Below are positions 1 through 11,056 of a DNA stretch of 64,000 bases, piece after piece; position 1 is the stretch's first letter, and every line of letters begins with the position of its first letter. The notes beneath the pieces are model-generated. The model was not told the DNA's origin. It was given only the letters and a program-made list of their open reading frames with translations, and did no database searches. The stretch comes from Theristus sp. LFF4_11 (Eukaryota; Nematoda; Chromadorea; Monhysterida; Xyalidae): the NCBI GenBank assembly GCA_030248135.1, contig JASANC010001709.1, positions 19,131 to 83,130 on the forward strand. Direction: 5' to 3'. A program made the translations under genes and the position numbers.

Positions 1-1260
1 CTGCAGTCAGCAATCGGTGAGAACACTCGCATCGGTGGCGAGCGCGCAACACTGAAAGAAAGCAATAGTTCGCAAACACACTGGCACACCATCACTGACC
101 GCTTAGAACTGTTTTGATTTTTTTTAATTCAAATACAAATTTGAAAAAACCTTACCCAAAATCCGAGTCTGCAAGCATTGGAATTCCGGTGGTGTTAACG
201 GTGACCAACAACGGCAGTCGTTCACTGTTATCACCATTATTAGTTGAGCTTTCAATCGGATACCCGTGACCAATTACCCTGCAATATGCAATAAATCGTC
301 AAAATCAAAAGCGTTGGGCCAATGAACATAAAACGTTGGGAAAAATTGTCATGTACAACACCATTCTGCATAAACACGTTCTGTGCAAAAAAAAAGTCTC
401 CCAGTCAAAATCGTTTGTACTGATCTGTCTTGTACAACAACGCCCCACACAAAAGTCCTGTACGAAGATGTCCGGTACAAAATTGGTTTGTACAAAAACA
501 TGCTGTACAAAAAAGTCCCATAAAACGAGTCCTGTATAAGAGTACAGAAACGTCCCATCAGAGAAACTGTCGTGCACCTGAGATGCGGAAAAGCGTTTCT
601 CCAGTCGTCAATCTCCTGCTGCATCTGGGCGTCTTCCAGCGGTGCACCGTTGTACAGGGCGTTCTCAAGCGACACAAACAAACGAGCGACACGGTCGGCT
701 GCCGCAACGTCGAAATCCTGCAAGTGACAAAACAAAAAAAAACCATGACACTTGACGTTCAAGCAGCCAATGACTGCAATTCCACAAAAACAACGCACGT
801 CTTCGCCCCAAGACTCGAGCGATGACGCCCTGCCGCCATAGTACGACTTGATTGTGATGTCGGACGTTTCAGAGCGCACCGCAGGGCGACTGAAAGAAAA
901 AATACAGGCAGGTACAGGGCAGGCATAAAAATGTAATTTTTTATTGCCTGATCGCCAGCCACAACCGCGTTGTTTCAGTTCGACTAAAATTTCGCATCAA
1001 ACAAAATCAACAGATCATAGGTACCGCTGAGTGTATCCATTTCTCGCGTTATGCCTGTGGTTTCGTTCAGTTGCCTCTGCAGTTTGTTCGGTTTCACCGA
1101 GCTTTCTGTGTTGCTGTAGCGGCTGTCCAGCATTGGTCGGTGCGATTCGTTCCAGTGGAGGATACTTTGGAATCAACTGCGCAAACTGGCGCTGCTGAGG
1201 CGGCCCTTGGCGGTGTGCGTGTGACGTGCTGGCATCGGCGCCCCCGTGACGTTGCACCAT
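1..1260 (-). CDS. FAM149-family protein (DUF3719), partial, 5' end
   Basis: Five exons read right to left with matching phases: 1025-1260 (ATG at 1260), 799-889, 578-717, 156-278 and 1-51, the last cut by the window edge. The first exon encodes a Gln/Arg-rich tail. Exons 2-3 encode the DUF3719 core: a Ser-Trp-Gly segment (SLESWGED), a helix with LFVSLENALYNG, then EIDDWRNAFPHLR, which lines up with the FAM149A/B signature ending in FPHLR. In vertebrates FAM149B1 is a ciliary protein linked to Joubert-type ciliopathy; that role is known for the family and only inferred here. Donors include GTACCT and GTGCAC. The gene diverges from INPP5A across a 3.1-kb spacer. An upstream ATG at 1288 is in another frame and was not chosen because only the 1260 frame joins exon 2. 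Family assignment is from remembered sequence. Confidence 0.68.
340..545. repeat. Degenerate TTGTACAAAA-type short repeat in FAM149 intron
   Basis: About 200 bp of the third FAM149 intron carry roughly ten scattered copies of GTACAAAA/TTGTAC motifs spaced 15-25 bp apart, as in TTGTACAAAAACATGC. It looks like an eroded minisatellite or the remnant of a palindromic insertion (TTGTACAA is self-complementary). Confidence 0.5.
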
Positions 1261-4200
1261 GCGACGGACACTGAAACGGACTACTCATTGTGATTGTTGT
1301 TGCTTTTTCTTGTTTTTTTCTTGTTTATAATTTTTGCGGTGGTTTCTCTTGCCTGGCCTAAATCAACTCCTTTTTCCAATTTTCTGATTAGCTACACTTT
1401 TGAAACTAAACTATTGTCAATTTTTTGGGTTCTGAGACTCGATCGGTTTGCAGGCGTCGAAAATAGTTCAATCTTTTTGTGGCAATTCAAAATAGCCAAA
1501 GTGACCCGAATCATTTAGCCTTATCTAGGGGACTTGGATCACTGTTGCAATTTAGAATTCCCGCGTCATGCATGAAACTGTTAATCGGTGCGCGCATCTT
1601 AGGACCCAAAATAAAAGATGCTGGTGGTTGATTTAAACTTTGATTTGAATTGGTTCATGAATAAAAAAGTGTGAACTGACGTCAGAACGCTAGCCATTTT
1701 TCATGGTGACATCGATTCTAATTTTTGGTCGCACTTTCCAGTGCTGATGTCTCATTGTTACGTATTTGAATCCTGCAAAACTTTCCGGTTTTTACAACAG
1801 CCTTCCAGCATTTTTTGAATCGAATTTTGAAGCAAGTGTGAACAATAACCTGCTGACCAACTAATTGAAACCCGATGAAAACACACGATACTCAAAAATC
1901 AACTGAGCATGAAATACGGTTTGAACAAAAACACAAAAAACTATACGTGCTTGGTTACAATGTATTAAATATGTACACTGAAAAAAGGTTATCAGCAAGT
2001 CGATAATGGGGCAGCAAACAGCTAATGATTGTCTACGTTCATGGAATGTTACGGCGTTTCAATGTGACTTAGCACAAAATTAAAACAAAAAAATAAATAC
2101 AAGCAAAATGGTTGAAGGCCATATTAAAAGCGCTCATCACACTGAGAAAAGAAGAGATTTGAAACAAATTCCAATTGCCGTCATTGAATTTGTAAAATCC
2201 TGGAGAAAACTGTTTTTGACCGATGCTCAGCGTAATGTACAATCGATGCCACTACTAAAGTTGTCATGGCAACTTGGCACACACACATACAATCTAGTGC
2301 TCTAATATAAGGGTTGTGTACGTCAACGGTGAAGTGTTTCTGTTTTGAAAAATGGCGACATGTTATTGAGATGAAAAGATAGCTTGTACTTGTGTTCTTT
2401 TTATTCAGCAATTAATAATTACCTAATGAGCAACATACGGTTGCAAAGTGCGCTATGGTGCTAAAATGTGAGCAAGATATGACGTTGATGTTGTCTCAGT
2501 CCATGATACAATGTACGCATGAACGCAGTTGGTTTAAGTTTCAAAACAAAAAATCTGTGATGCACGCACAGTGACTGCTTCCGGCGCTGACGCCATCCCA
2601 TGAATTCAAAAATTCAAAGCAGTAAATTGCACACTGAGTTTTCACAAAACCAATGTGCTGCTATATCAATGCAGGGGACTTCAAACTCGAGCTAATAGTG
2701 CCACAGGAAGCTGATACTCAGCTGGCTGCTCGACTTTGATTGTTTCTAAAACCCAGATTGGTTCTTTTTAATGAATTGTTGAATAATTGAAAAAGTTTGC
2801 ACTGAAACGCAACAATTAAGCACACAATCAGTTTCGAGTGTTTTGTTCATTTGAACGTGTTTCAACGCATCACTTTCTCCAATGAGCAGACGGTTCAAGT
2901 CAAATCATACCAATTTCCATATTTTGTAAAATCGCGTTTTGTTGGCTCTCTGTTTTTTCTGCTTTTCTCCAGACCACGTGTGTTTCCTTGTTTAGCATAA
3001 CGAGTAGCAATCAAATAAAATGTAATTCAAAAATACATTGTAGTAAATTGTACACGTTCTTGATAAACACCCAGTCGATTCCAGGCAAGACCTCTCCTGT
3101 TGACCAGAAAAAACGAACTGCAAAAATGTCGCGCATGTTTTGCTGGTGATGCAAAGTCTGATAAAATGTCAACTGGTTCTTATTCTGCTTTTATTTGCGC
3201 TGTTCAAACTCGGCACGTCCTGCCATAAAGCAGCAGAAAAAATGTATGAAATATGATCGCTCACAGGCGCAAACAAACGTGTTACAAAGGTGTAGCCCCC
3301 CCCCCCGAACAAAAAAAACTAGAAAAACTGAACGAGCGACACACATATAAACCGCAGAGAACTGTCAACAAAATAGAAATGCTTGTAATGCGAACGAATT
3401 GGAACGCGGCGAAACGCTCGCAAGTTTTTCTCTCTCAGTTTTTCTGCCCCAATGTGGATCACGTTGGTCAAACAGGCGCCGTCCGGTTTTCCGTATTAGC
3501 AAAAGACCCGTTTTTTTATTCGATCATTCAATTGAATGCGCGATGCTTCTGATTTCGGCAACCTACTACTGTCGCTTACCTATCATGCACAATCATTTGT
3601 GATTTCACATTCAGATATTTTGCAGGCATTGCTGGGTTCATTTTCAAAAACTTCTATTTTTTCCTCTTGGTTTCAATAAAAGTGTTTTCGTAGTGCTCAG
3701 TAAAAGTGTATTCGACAAAATTCGTTAAACTTTTTACATAAAAACATTGTAAGCAAAAAAAACTCTCGCGCAAAGTTATAAATAGCAGCAAACCCGTTCA
3801 GAAACGTTTGCAGAATAGAGTCTGTTGTTGAAATTTGTGATTACGATGGTTTTTTTACTTGCCCTCCTGTTGAGAGTGCAGCGCGACTGTTTTTGATGCA
3901 AACAGGCAAGACCAGTCAGTTCAAATTCAAATTCATCGCAAGTTGCGCGCAACAACAACCGCTAATACTATACTTTGCAAATACAACGATAGTTTTTATT
4001 ACAATTCTCCAGCGTGTTTTGCTGCTGACTCCCTATTCTCACATTACTGTTCAATTTCAAACTATTATGTACCACCAAATTTTCACATTTTTTGTCATTA
4101 TGTAAAATGTTGCCACCATTTCCAATGGCGGCGTGTTTCGCTGCCAAACGGGTTTCATGTACATGCGTGATGTCGTTAACACCGTTTGACAAGCTGTAAA

Positions 4201-4418
4201 TGATGCACGCGTTTGTATGCGTGTCACAAATCCGTGAAACGCTGCGCTCATTTCATGCGCGTCTTCACTGTTTTGGCAGTTTTGACAATGTTGTAAACTG
4301 TTCAAATTAGTATTTTTTTTGTTCGAACAGAATTGTTATCTGTGAAATTGCTGAAAACAGTTTGGTATGTCACTTTTTTTACGAATATATGCCGTTTATT
4401 CTTTTTTTCTAGTTCAAG
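1261..4418. other. Intergenic spacer between FAM149-like and INPP5A genes
   Basis: AT-rich DNA between two divergent genes. Apart from a copy of the ~200-bp dispersed repeat (1425-1625) I see no exon-like GC-rich blocks, RNA genes or clear promoter elements. Open frames here are short and AT-driven. Confidence 0.5.
1425..1625 (+). repeat. Dispersed ~200-bp repeat, copy 1
   Basis: Shares an ordered set of blocks with copies at 8085, 11325 and 28968: GGCAATTCAAAAT, then AGTGACCCG, then GGGGACTTGGATCACT, then CCGCGTCATGC, a GCGCGCAT block and a closing AAAATAAAAGAT. All four copies are in the same orientation. No coding capacity or tRNA head is visible, so it may be a SINE without a recognisable head or a MITE. 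Confidence 0.7.
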
Positions 4419-7400
4419 ATGGAATACGCAAACGTCACGTGTGTCACTGGGGATGTGTCGGCACTGACCAAATCGGTATAAACTTGTGTTCTTGTGCTTG
4501 ATTCGCACTCACATTCTTTAGTTCAAGCAATTTCTGGCACAAAAATTTTGAGTAACCGCTGAAGTAACTTGGTTTTTTTACAAGAAAACCAGATATTTCC
4601 AGAAGCGAAGTGATGACGAAGGTGTAAGTGCGTTTGGTGTTGCATGGTTTTACGTCACGTCCATTCTTTTCTCTTCTTTATTTCCTTTGTACCTCAGGTT
4701 AACAGTAACATTGACCGACATTTTAACGGAATGAAAACGGGGTTCTGGAATTTGGGAATCACCTTTGGAATTAAAAAAGTAGAAATTTCAACTGTGCGAT
4801 TTCCTTCAACTAATTTGGGTATTATTTCAGTGGTTTCGCTGTTTTATGGTTGGTTGACTTTTGCACTGCGATGCGACTTCATAATTTATGGGACTTCATA
4901 AAAAACAACCTTTTCAACACAGAATTTCGTCAGCTTTTTTCTAGTTAGCCAATCACGAAGTATTTCTAGCACGACAAAACCGAGTTGTGGACAAAGTTGG
5001 TGCGAGAGGAACTGCTTGAATGTGATGCGGACATCGCAGCGGTGCACCTACAGGGTCTCGGGGCCAGCGAGAAACCGAAAGAGTTTGCTGAACGCATTCA
5101 CAAGTTCGCGATTTGATTTTTTGGATATTCAAAAAAAGATATTCAGAAAAACAGGTTGTCGGTTTTGAGGCTATTCACAGCGTTTTCAAAAGTCCAGATA
5201 AAATTCCGAGTTTTGTGAAACTTTCCACAGATCATTGATAAACGAGGATGTCGAATCAAAGTATCAAGCGAGCATCGCTGTGATCGACTTGGAGAAGACG
5301 GTGGGGCATATTCAATAAATCAATACGTCATTGCAACGTTGTGTATTGTCGATGTTTTTGGTTCTGCGACTAAATCATGCGGATGCGCGAGCGAGCGTCA
5401 GCGAGCGGACAGCGCATCACGCATAATATCATGCGGATGCGCGAGCGAGCGTCAGCGAGCGGACAGCGCATCACGCATAATATGAGCCGTTTTCCCCTCG
5501 CGCGCCTTTTTCAAACTTTCTCGCTGCCCTGCAGCGAGCATAGTATAAGCCACAAACTTGGTTCTGTGCACACGAAACGAACACCCAAAGTTGTGCTTGG
5601 AGCCGCGAAAAAATTTTCATCGGACGATTTTTCATACGCTCTAGACACGAAAAACCTATTCTGAAAATCGTGTTACTTATTTCCCTTTGTCCTTTTTTTT
5701 CTGGTATGTAATCAACATGTGTGCGCCCTTTCAGTTTTTACCTGCGACACTTTCACAGTCAAACAAAAATGTTTCCTGGGGTAATTCCATCCGGAGATTT
5801 TGAAAATTGGGTTAATTTTTTACCCAGACCCTGTTTTTGGGTAAAAATTGGGCATTTTTAAAAGTTCGCAGGGTTTTCACCTGGTTTTAAGTGTGCGCCC
5901 TTTCAATTTTTACCTGCGACACTTTCACAGTCGAACAAAAATGTTTCCTGGGGTAATTCCATCCGGAGATTTTGAAAATCGGATTAATTTTTTACCCAGA
6001 CCTTGTTTTGGGTAAAAAATTGGGCATTTTTAAAAGTTCGCAGGGTTTTCACCTGGTTTTAAGTGTGCGCCCTTTCAATTTTTACCTGCGACACTTTCAC
6101 AGTCGAACAAAAATGTTTCCTGGGGTAATTTCATCCGTAGATTGTGAAATTTTTTTGCCCGGGCATTTTTTTCGTCAAAATTGTGCATTTTTTACAGTTC
6201 GTAGCATTTCGACTGGGTATCAGCTTTTCACTCTTACAAATTTTGTCTGAGCTACGAAAAATAATAGGAAAAGGTCTAGTCCGTAGGAATTCAATGCGCT
6301 GATCACGGATTTTGGGTTAGTTTTCTTACGTGAGCAACTTTAGATGCTGAATCGTGACGATTTCGAGCGAATCGGCCGTGGAAATTGGCGAAATCGGTCT
6401 AGAAACGAAAAACAAGAAAAGGGTGTTTTCCAGGGTAATTCAATGCGCTGATCACGGATTTTGGGTTAGTTTTCTTACGTGAGCAACTTTAGATGCTGAA
6501 TCGTGACGATTTCGGGCGAATCGGCCGTGGAAATTGGCGAAATCGGTCTAGAAACGAAAAACAAGAAAATGGTGTTTTCCAGGGTAATTCAATGCGCTGA
6601 TCACGGATTTTGGGTTAGTTTTCTTACGTGAGCAATTGTAGATGCTGAATCGTGACGATTTCGGGCGAATCGGCCGTGGAAATTGGCGAAATCGGTCCAG
6701 AAACGAAAAACAAGAAAAATGTGTTTTCCAGGGTAATTCAATGCGCTGATCACGGATTTTGGGTTAGTTTTCTTACGTGAGCAACTTTAGATTCCGAATC
6801 GTGACGATTTCGGGCGAATCGGCCGTGGAATTTAGTGAAACCGGTCCAGAAATGAAAAACAAGAAAACTGTGTTTTCCAGGGTAATTCAACCGCCGATCA
6901 CTGCTTTTGGGTCAGTTTTCTTATGTGAGCAATTCTAGGTACTGAATCGTGACGATTTTGGGCGAATGGGCCGTAGAAATAGCATAGGCGAAATTGGCCT
7001 AAAAACGAAAAATGAAAAACCTGAGTTGTCCGGGGTTTAGAAGAATGTGTGACCAACGTATTGTGATTTTGGTCCGACCTTCGGGGCTTATGTAAAAGTC
7101 AGAATATTATCTAAAAATGCGGGAGACGCATATAAAAGGAGGAATATGGCCTTGTGTAAGCAGTGAAAGACTTGGCTCGACAACGCTTTTCAAGTCTCTG
7201 ATGTGGTACACACGGATACAAGTACATAAGAGTCATATTTTTGCGCCGTTTATTTTTTATTTCGGTTGGAAGTGGCAACCCTCGTACATTGTAGACAAAT
7301 GAAACTTTCACATTTGCTTTTTTTCTAGCATTTAGCGACCACTAAAACCACTAAAATAACGATCAGACTTTAGATCGCTGACACTGGTTTGCACAAAGTG

Positions 7401-10400
7401 TATCGCAGAGGCGTTGGGGAACGCAAGGTCTCCTTCTGTGGCAATGACTCACCGGTTTATCCTGTCACAAGAGTTTGGTAAAAAGGGTGAAAATCAACGA
7501 AAGACAACACTTTTTGCACTGGTGCTGCTGTATGCACAGCGGTGCGTACGTTAGCAACAACAACAATTGTCACCCTCGTGGCCTGGTGGTAGTGCGTTAG
7601 ACTACAGTCTGTGCGCTCGGGGGATCGAGCCCCGCCGAGGGGTATGTAGGCACTTAATGACAGAGAAAACTCAATGGGCGCCCTACTCAATGGCGTTCTG
7701 TACGCTTCTCTGGGTTAGCCCTGGCTAAAAACATCGCCTAAAAATCCCAACAAAACAACAACAACAACAACGATAAAGCTACATGCAGCAATATTTTGCA
7801 ATTTCTGATGTTTCTGTTTTTGCACAGAATTTACAGAATTTCGCACATGGTGTGATTTTAGACTAAACTGAAGAGGACAATTGAAAAATAACTTCAAAGT
7901 TTTTACGCTTTTCAGCAAGCTTTTAAACAGCAAACGCGGCGCAAAAATATAACTCTTATGTACTTGTATCCGTGTGTACCACATCAGAGACTTGAAAAGC
8001 GTTGTCGAGCCAAGTCTTTCACTGCTTACACAAGGCCATATTCCTCCTTTTATATGCGTCTCCCGCATTTTTAGATAATACGTTTTCAGACGTAGAAAGG
8101 AAACTAGTCTCAATCATTATGTGGCAATTCAAATTAGCGTAAGTGACCCGGCCCATTTTAGGGGACTCGGATCACTTTGCCCATTTTGAATTTCCGCGTC
8201 ATGCGTGTACTGTTTCATCATACTGTTTACTTATCTAAGCGCGCATCAAGTCTCGTGACCAAAATGAAAAAATGGCACCTCCATCATGCGACGCAATGCG
8301 GTCTGTTTTCAGGGGTTAGGTGCGGTCTATTTGACCCGCTCAGTCAATGATGCCCGCTGGACAAACCCGACCGACAATAAAGTTCACCAGTTGGACGGAC
8401 ACAAACTCGAACTCGGCAAATGCCCGTTTGTGGTCGTCAGTGAATTGAATGTGGACAAGGAGGCAAAGGAAGATGTAAACGCTGAGCAATTCTTTCTTTT
8501 TGGGCCTTTTTTGTCACATATGTCGTCATCACAAATTGAAATTTCGAATTTCATTTCAGAACTCGCAACCGTGTGCGTATACTGTAAGCATGTTTGACTT
8601 GGCAGAAAAGTACGGTAATACTGAGCGTTTATGAGTTGATTCATTATCACGTTCAGCATGTTTCTCGGTTTGAAAACGATTCTTGCTTTTTTTCTTTATT
8701 TCAAAGTTTCGCGGGTTCTGTATTCCGCCAAAAGGTGTAAGGAAATATGCTGATTTCTTTTGTTGTTCCAGTTTTTTTTCATGCCGGTTGCGTTTTTTTT
8801 TCAGACTGAACCTTTGCTTTGTCAATCTGAACTTGTACAGCCGACGCGGCGTGTTGGTCTCGTCGAACGGACCAAAACCGGAAGTAAAATTAATTTAATT
8901 GAAAACATTTTTTAAGAATTTTCAAAAATAACTGTTAGTATTTAGCTAAGCTGGCGAGAGGCAGCTGCGATACGCCAGAGGCAGATTAATGAGATCATAA
9001 AAAGGTACACTATTACTTTTTTCCGGTTCCGCGAACGAAATGCGCATTCATGAAGCAGCATTCAGCTTAGTTGTGTTAAAGCATACCTACACACACGAAG
9101 TCATTAAATACTGCTTCATGAATGCCGCTTAAGAAATGCGTTTCTAGTGCTTCTTGGTCTATTTGAAGTTGGCCTGATTGAAAGCAATAGGGTAACACTT
9201 GAAAACTTTGAGTTTTAGAAATCAGACTGAATATTTGATATTCCAAACAAAAGACTTGTTCTTCATGATTCCGTTCACCTGTAGCGTCACTTCAACCACC
9301 GCGTACTCGGGTGCAGCTCATTTGTTCGGCGGTGCGTTCAACGTTCAACTGGACGAAGACACATTCTTGAAGGTAAACTGCCATTTTCTATTGTTCAATG
9401 ATACAAACGACACTGTACACTTGTGCTGATAATTATTTTCAACTTTTTATTCAGGAGACCTGCCAAACGCAGCACTCTCAATTGGAGTCGCACGCAGACG
9501 AGAACGGCGACGGCTGCGGCATGGACATCATCATCGAAGACGACGCAGGCGTGCTCAGAGTAAAGCGGCATTCATGAAGCAGCATTTAGTGACGCGTAGC
9601 TCTGTTAACGCATAGCCACGCGGTCACTAAATACTGCTTCATGAATGCTGCTTAAATGTGCTGTTTTGCGCTTTGATTGATTATGTTACACGTTTTGAAT
9701 TTGATTGAACACGTTTGAATATAAATCGAAACGTTCCGAATCGTATCTCGAAAAACGTCAACTTTGCCCACTTCAGTTTCACGGTCACTTTCTGGAATTA
9801 ATTCTGATTTTGAGTCTGGTGTTAGACGGACACTTGGTTCCGTTTTCCGTTGGCGTTGGCTTGTAAACCGCCATTTTTTTTGTTTTTGTGACACCAATTT
9901 CAAATGTTCGCCGTGTGTTTCAGCGCTGGGCGTCCATCGCAGACAGTCGTTTCGACTTTCGTCACAATCACGACTGGCTGTTCGGACTGGCCAGAGGGCG
10001 ACTCGTGAAAAAGTACGACGTTGAACTGCGAAGCTCGCTGAAGAACCGCGCGTTTGAGCGGCCGTTCGCGTTTGCGCCGAGGTGAGCTTCACTAAATTTT
10101 TCTTGAATGTTTCTTAATCATTTCGTGATGTTCTGTTTTGAAACACTGCGTTCTCTGTGTTGCCAGCCGATACTATGGAGAGACGGAACGCTCGCGAGAC
10201 ACGTTTCTGCGATCTCGCTGTCCCGCGTGGGCCGATCGCATCGTCTACAACGACAAGTTCTTGCACGCCGCCACTGATGTATGTTTAAGAAATCTTTTTG
10301 TTGTCAAAAAGTTCGACATTCTTTTCACAGTTTACTACCGTTCACACCAATCCATAAACGTATTGTTTTTCTGTTCGTACATTTACCGTGTTGTTTCACC

Positions 10401-10653
10401 AGGATTCGCTGTGCTCATCGTCCAGCGCGTACAAACTGCTCGGTGAGAACACAAACATCGGTGTCTGCAAGGTGTGTTTGATGGAAGTGGAACACATTGG
10501 TTGTTTATGTGGTGCCAACGTACAGATGAGCTACTGAACTGAAGCAGTTCTCTTGTTCTTATCATGTTTTCATAATTTCTTTTTCTCATTTTTTTAACGT
10601 TGCAGCCAGTCGTTTTACACAGCCAATTATCTCTGCGACGCTCGTGGAAATGA
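4419..10653 (+). CDS. INPP5A: INPP5A-type inositol polyphosphate 5-phosphatase homologue, predicted catalytically inactive
   Basis: Fifteen exons join into one 400-residue frame (vertebrate INPP5A is about 412): 4419-4475, 4603-4623, 4970-5103, 5231-5300, 8313-8474, 8560-8572, 8707-8734, 8805-8883, 8946-9004, 9285-9372, 9455-9559, 9924-10081, 10167-10278, 10403-10471, 10606-10653. The order of motifs follows the type I 5-phosphatase fold, and RCPAWADRI is an almost exact match to the family's CPAW-C-DRI. The other catalytic motifs are altered: the QEFGG metal site reads QGLGA, GDFNFRL reads GAFNVQL, and the terminal GDHKPV reads GVCKPV. The metal-binding Glu, the Asp of the GDxN motif and the catalytic Asp-His pair are therefore missing, although the frame is open. 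Normal members hydrolyse the 5-phosphate of InsP3/InsP4. The C-terminal CaaX box of vertebrate INPP5A is absent. Exon 6 (13 nt) is the least certain. Confidence 0.85.
5374..5481. repeat. 54-bp direct duplication
   Basis: Two perfect adjacent copies of a 54-bp GC-rich unit beginning ATCATGCGGATGCGCGAGCG, in the large INPP5A intron. The unit itself contains repeated GCGAGCG motifs. Confidence 0.85.
5719..6235. repeat. 172-bp tandem repeat, three copies
   Basis: The motif GTGTGCGCCCTTTCA recurs at 5719, 5891 and 6063, exactly 172 bp apart. The first two units are nearly identical and the third diverges towards its end. It lies in the 3-kb INPP5A intron, directly before the 149-bp array. Confidence 0.9.
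6285..7030. repeat. 149-bp tandem repeat, five copies
   Basis: The motif CAATGCGCTGATCACGG starts at 6292, 6441, 6590 and 6739, with a diverged fifth copy at 6888, a constant 149-bp period. Units 1-4 differ at only a few bases, so the array is recent or homogenised. Unit length is in the nucleosome range. Confidence 0.92.
7105..8080. mobile_element. Foldback element with 144-bp near-perfect inverted arms
   Basis: Arms 7105-7248 and 7937-8080 are reverse complements with only a few mismatches; both outer ends read TATTATCTAAAAATGCGGGA. The ~690-bp middle carries no transposase and contains a tRNA-derived SINE. It sits in an INPP5A intron and is followed at once by a copy of the ~200-bp repeat. 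Confidence 0.88.
7572..7775 (+). mobile_element. tRNA-derived SINE, family A, copy 1
   Basis: The head has a pol III A box (GTGGCCTGGTGGTAGTGCG) and a B box (GGGATCGAGCCCC) at tRNA spacing. It is followed by a unique body (AATGGGCGCCCTACTCAATGG, CTTCTCTGGGTTAGC) and a tail of AAC/CAA trinucleotides. A second copy is inverted at 31258-31425. This one is nested inside the foldback element. Confidence 0.85.
8085..8285 (+). repeat. Dispersed ~200-bp repeat, copy 2
   Basis: Carries GTGGCAATTCAAATTAG, AGTGACCCGGCCC, GGGGACTCGGATCACTTTGCC and CCGCGTCATGCGTG in the same order as the other copies. It begins within a few bases of the end of the foldback element and ends shortly before an INPP5A exon acceptor at 8312. 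Confidence 0.75.
9041..9128. mobile_element. MITE A, copy 1
   Basis: Short palindromic element bounded by GCATTCATGAAGCAG and its reverse complement, with an imperfect hairpin between them. It lies in an INPP5A intron. Related copies occur at 9562 and 55779. Confidence 0.8.
9562..9655. mobile_element. MITE A, copy 2, abutting a splice donor
   Basis: Same family as the 9041 copy: GCATTCATGAAGCAG, a ~50-bp hairpin arm with GTGACGCG/CGCGGTCAC, and the inverted end. It starts only about two bases after the GT of the INPP5A exon ending at 9559, so the downstream part of the donor site (GTAAAGCGG) is formed by or touches the insertion. Confidence 0.82.
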
Positions 10654-11056
10654 ACTACAAACGTGTATGAGAAAAACTTATCCAGTTCCGAGATCTTCTG
10701 AACGCCTGTTTAGTTTTTTTTTGTCAAAAATTTTTGCTAAATTGTTTCTTTTTTCATGCTGGTTATGATTTTATCGTTGTTCTGTAAAATGTTTCTGATG
10801 CTTTTTTCTGCTGTATCGTTTGGTATTTTCTCCAAGCAATCAAGTTTCGCTGGATGCGACCCTGACTTTCATGTCACACACTTTTTTCGCAGACTTTCTT
10901 CTCATAGAGTTTCTGTCCGCATAAACCATGTTAGACGTTTTGGGTATTTATTGAATGGTATTTTTTCAAAGTGTTATTTCACAACATTGGGGTAAAATTG
11001 AACTCTCCTGTTTTTACGTAGATTGTTTATGTGTTGATAAAAAACACCAAATTGTC

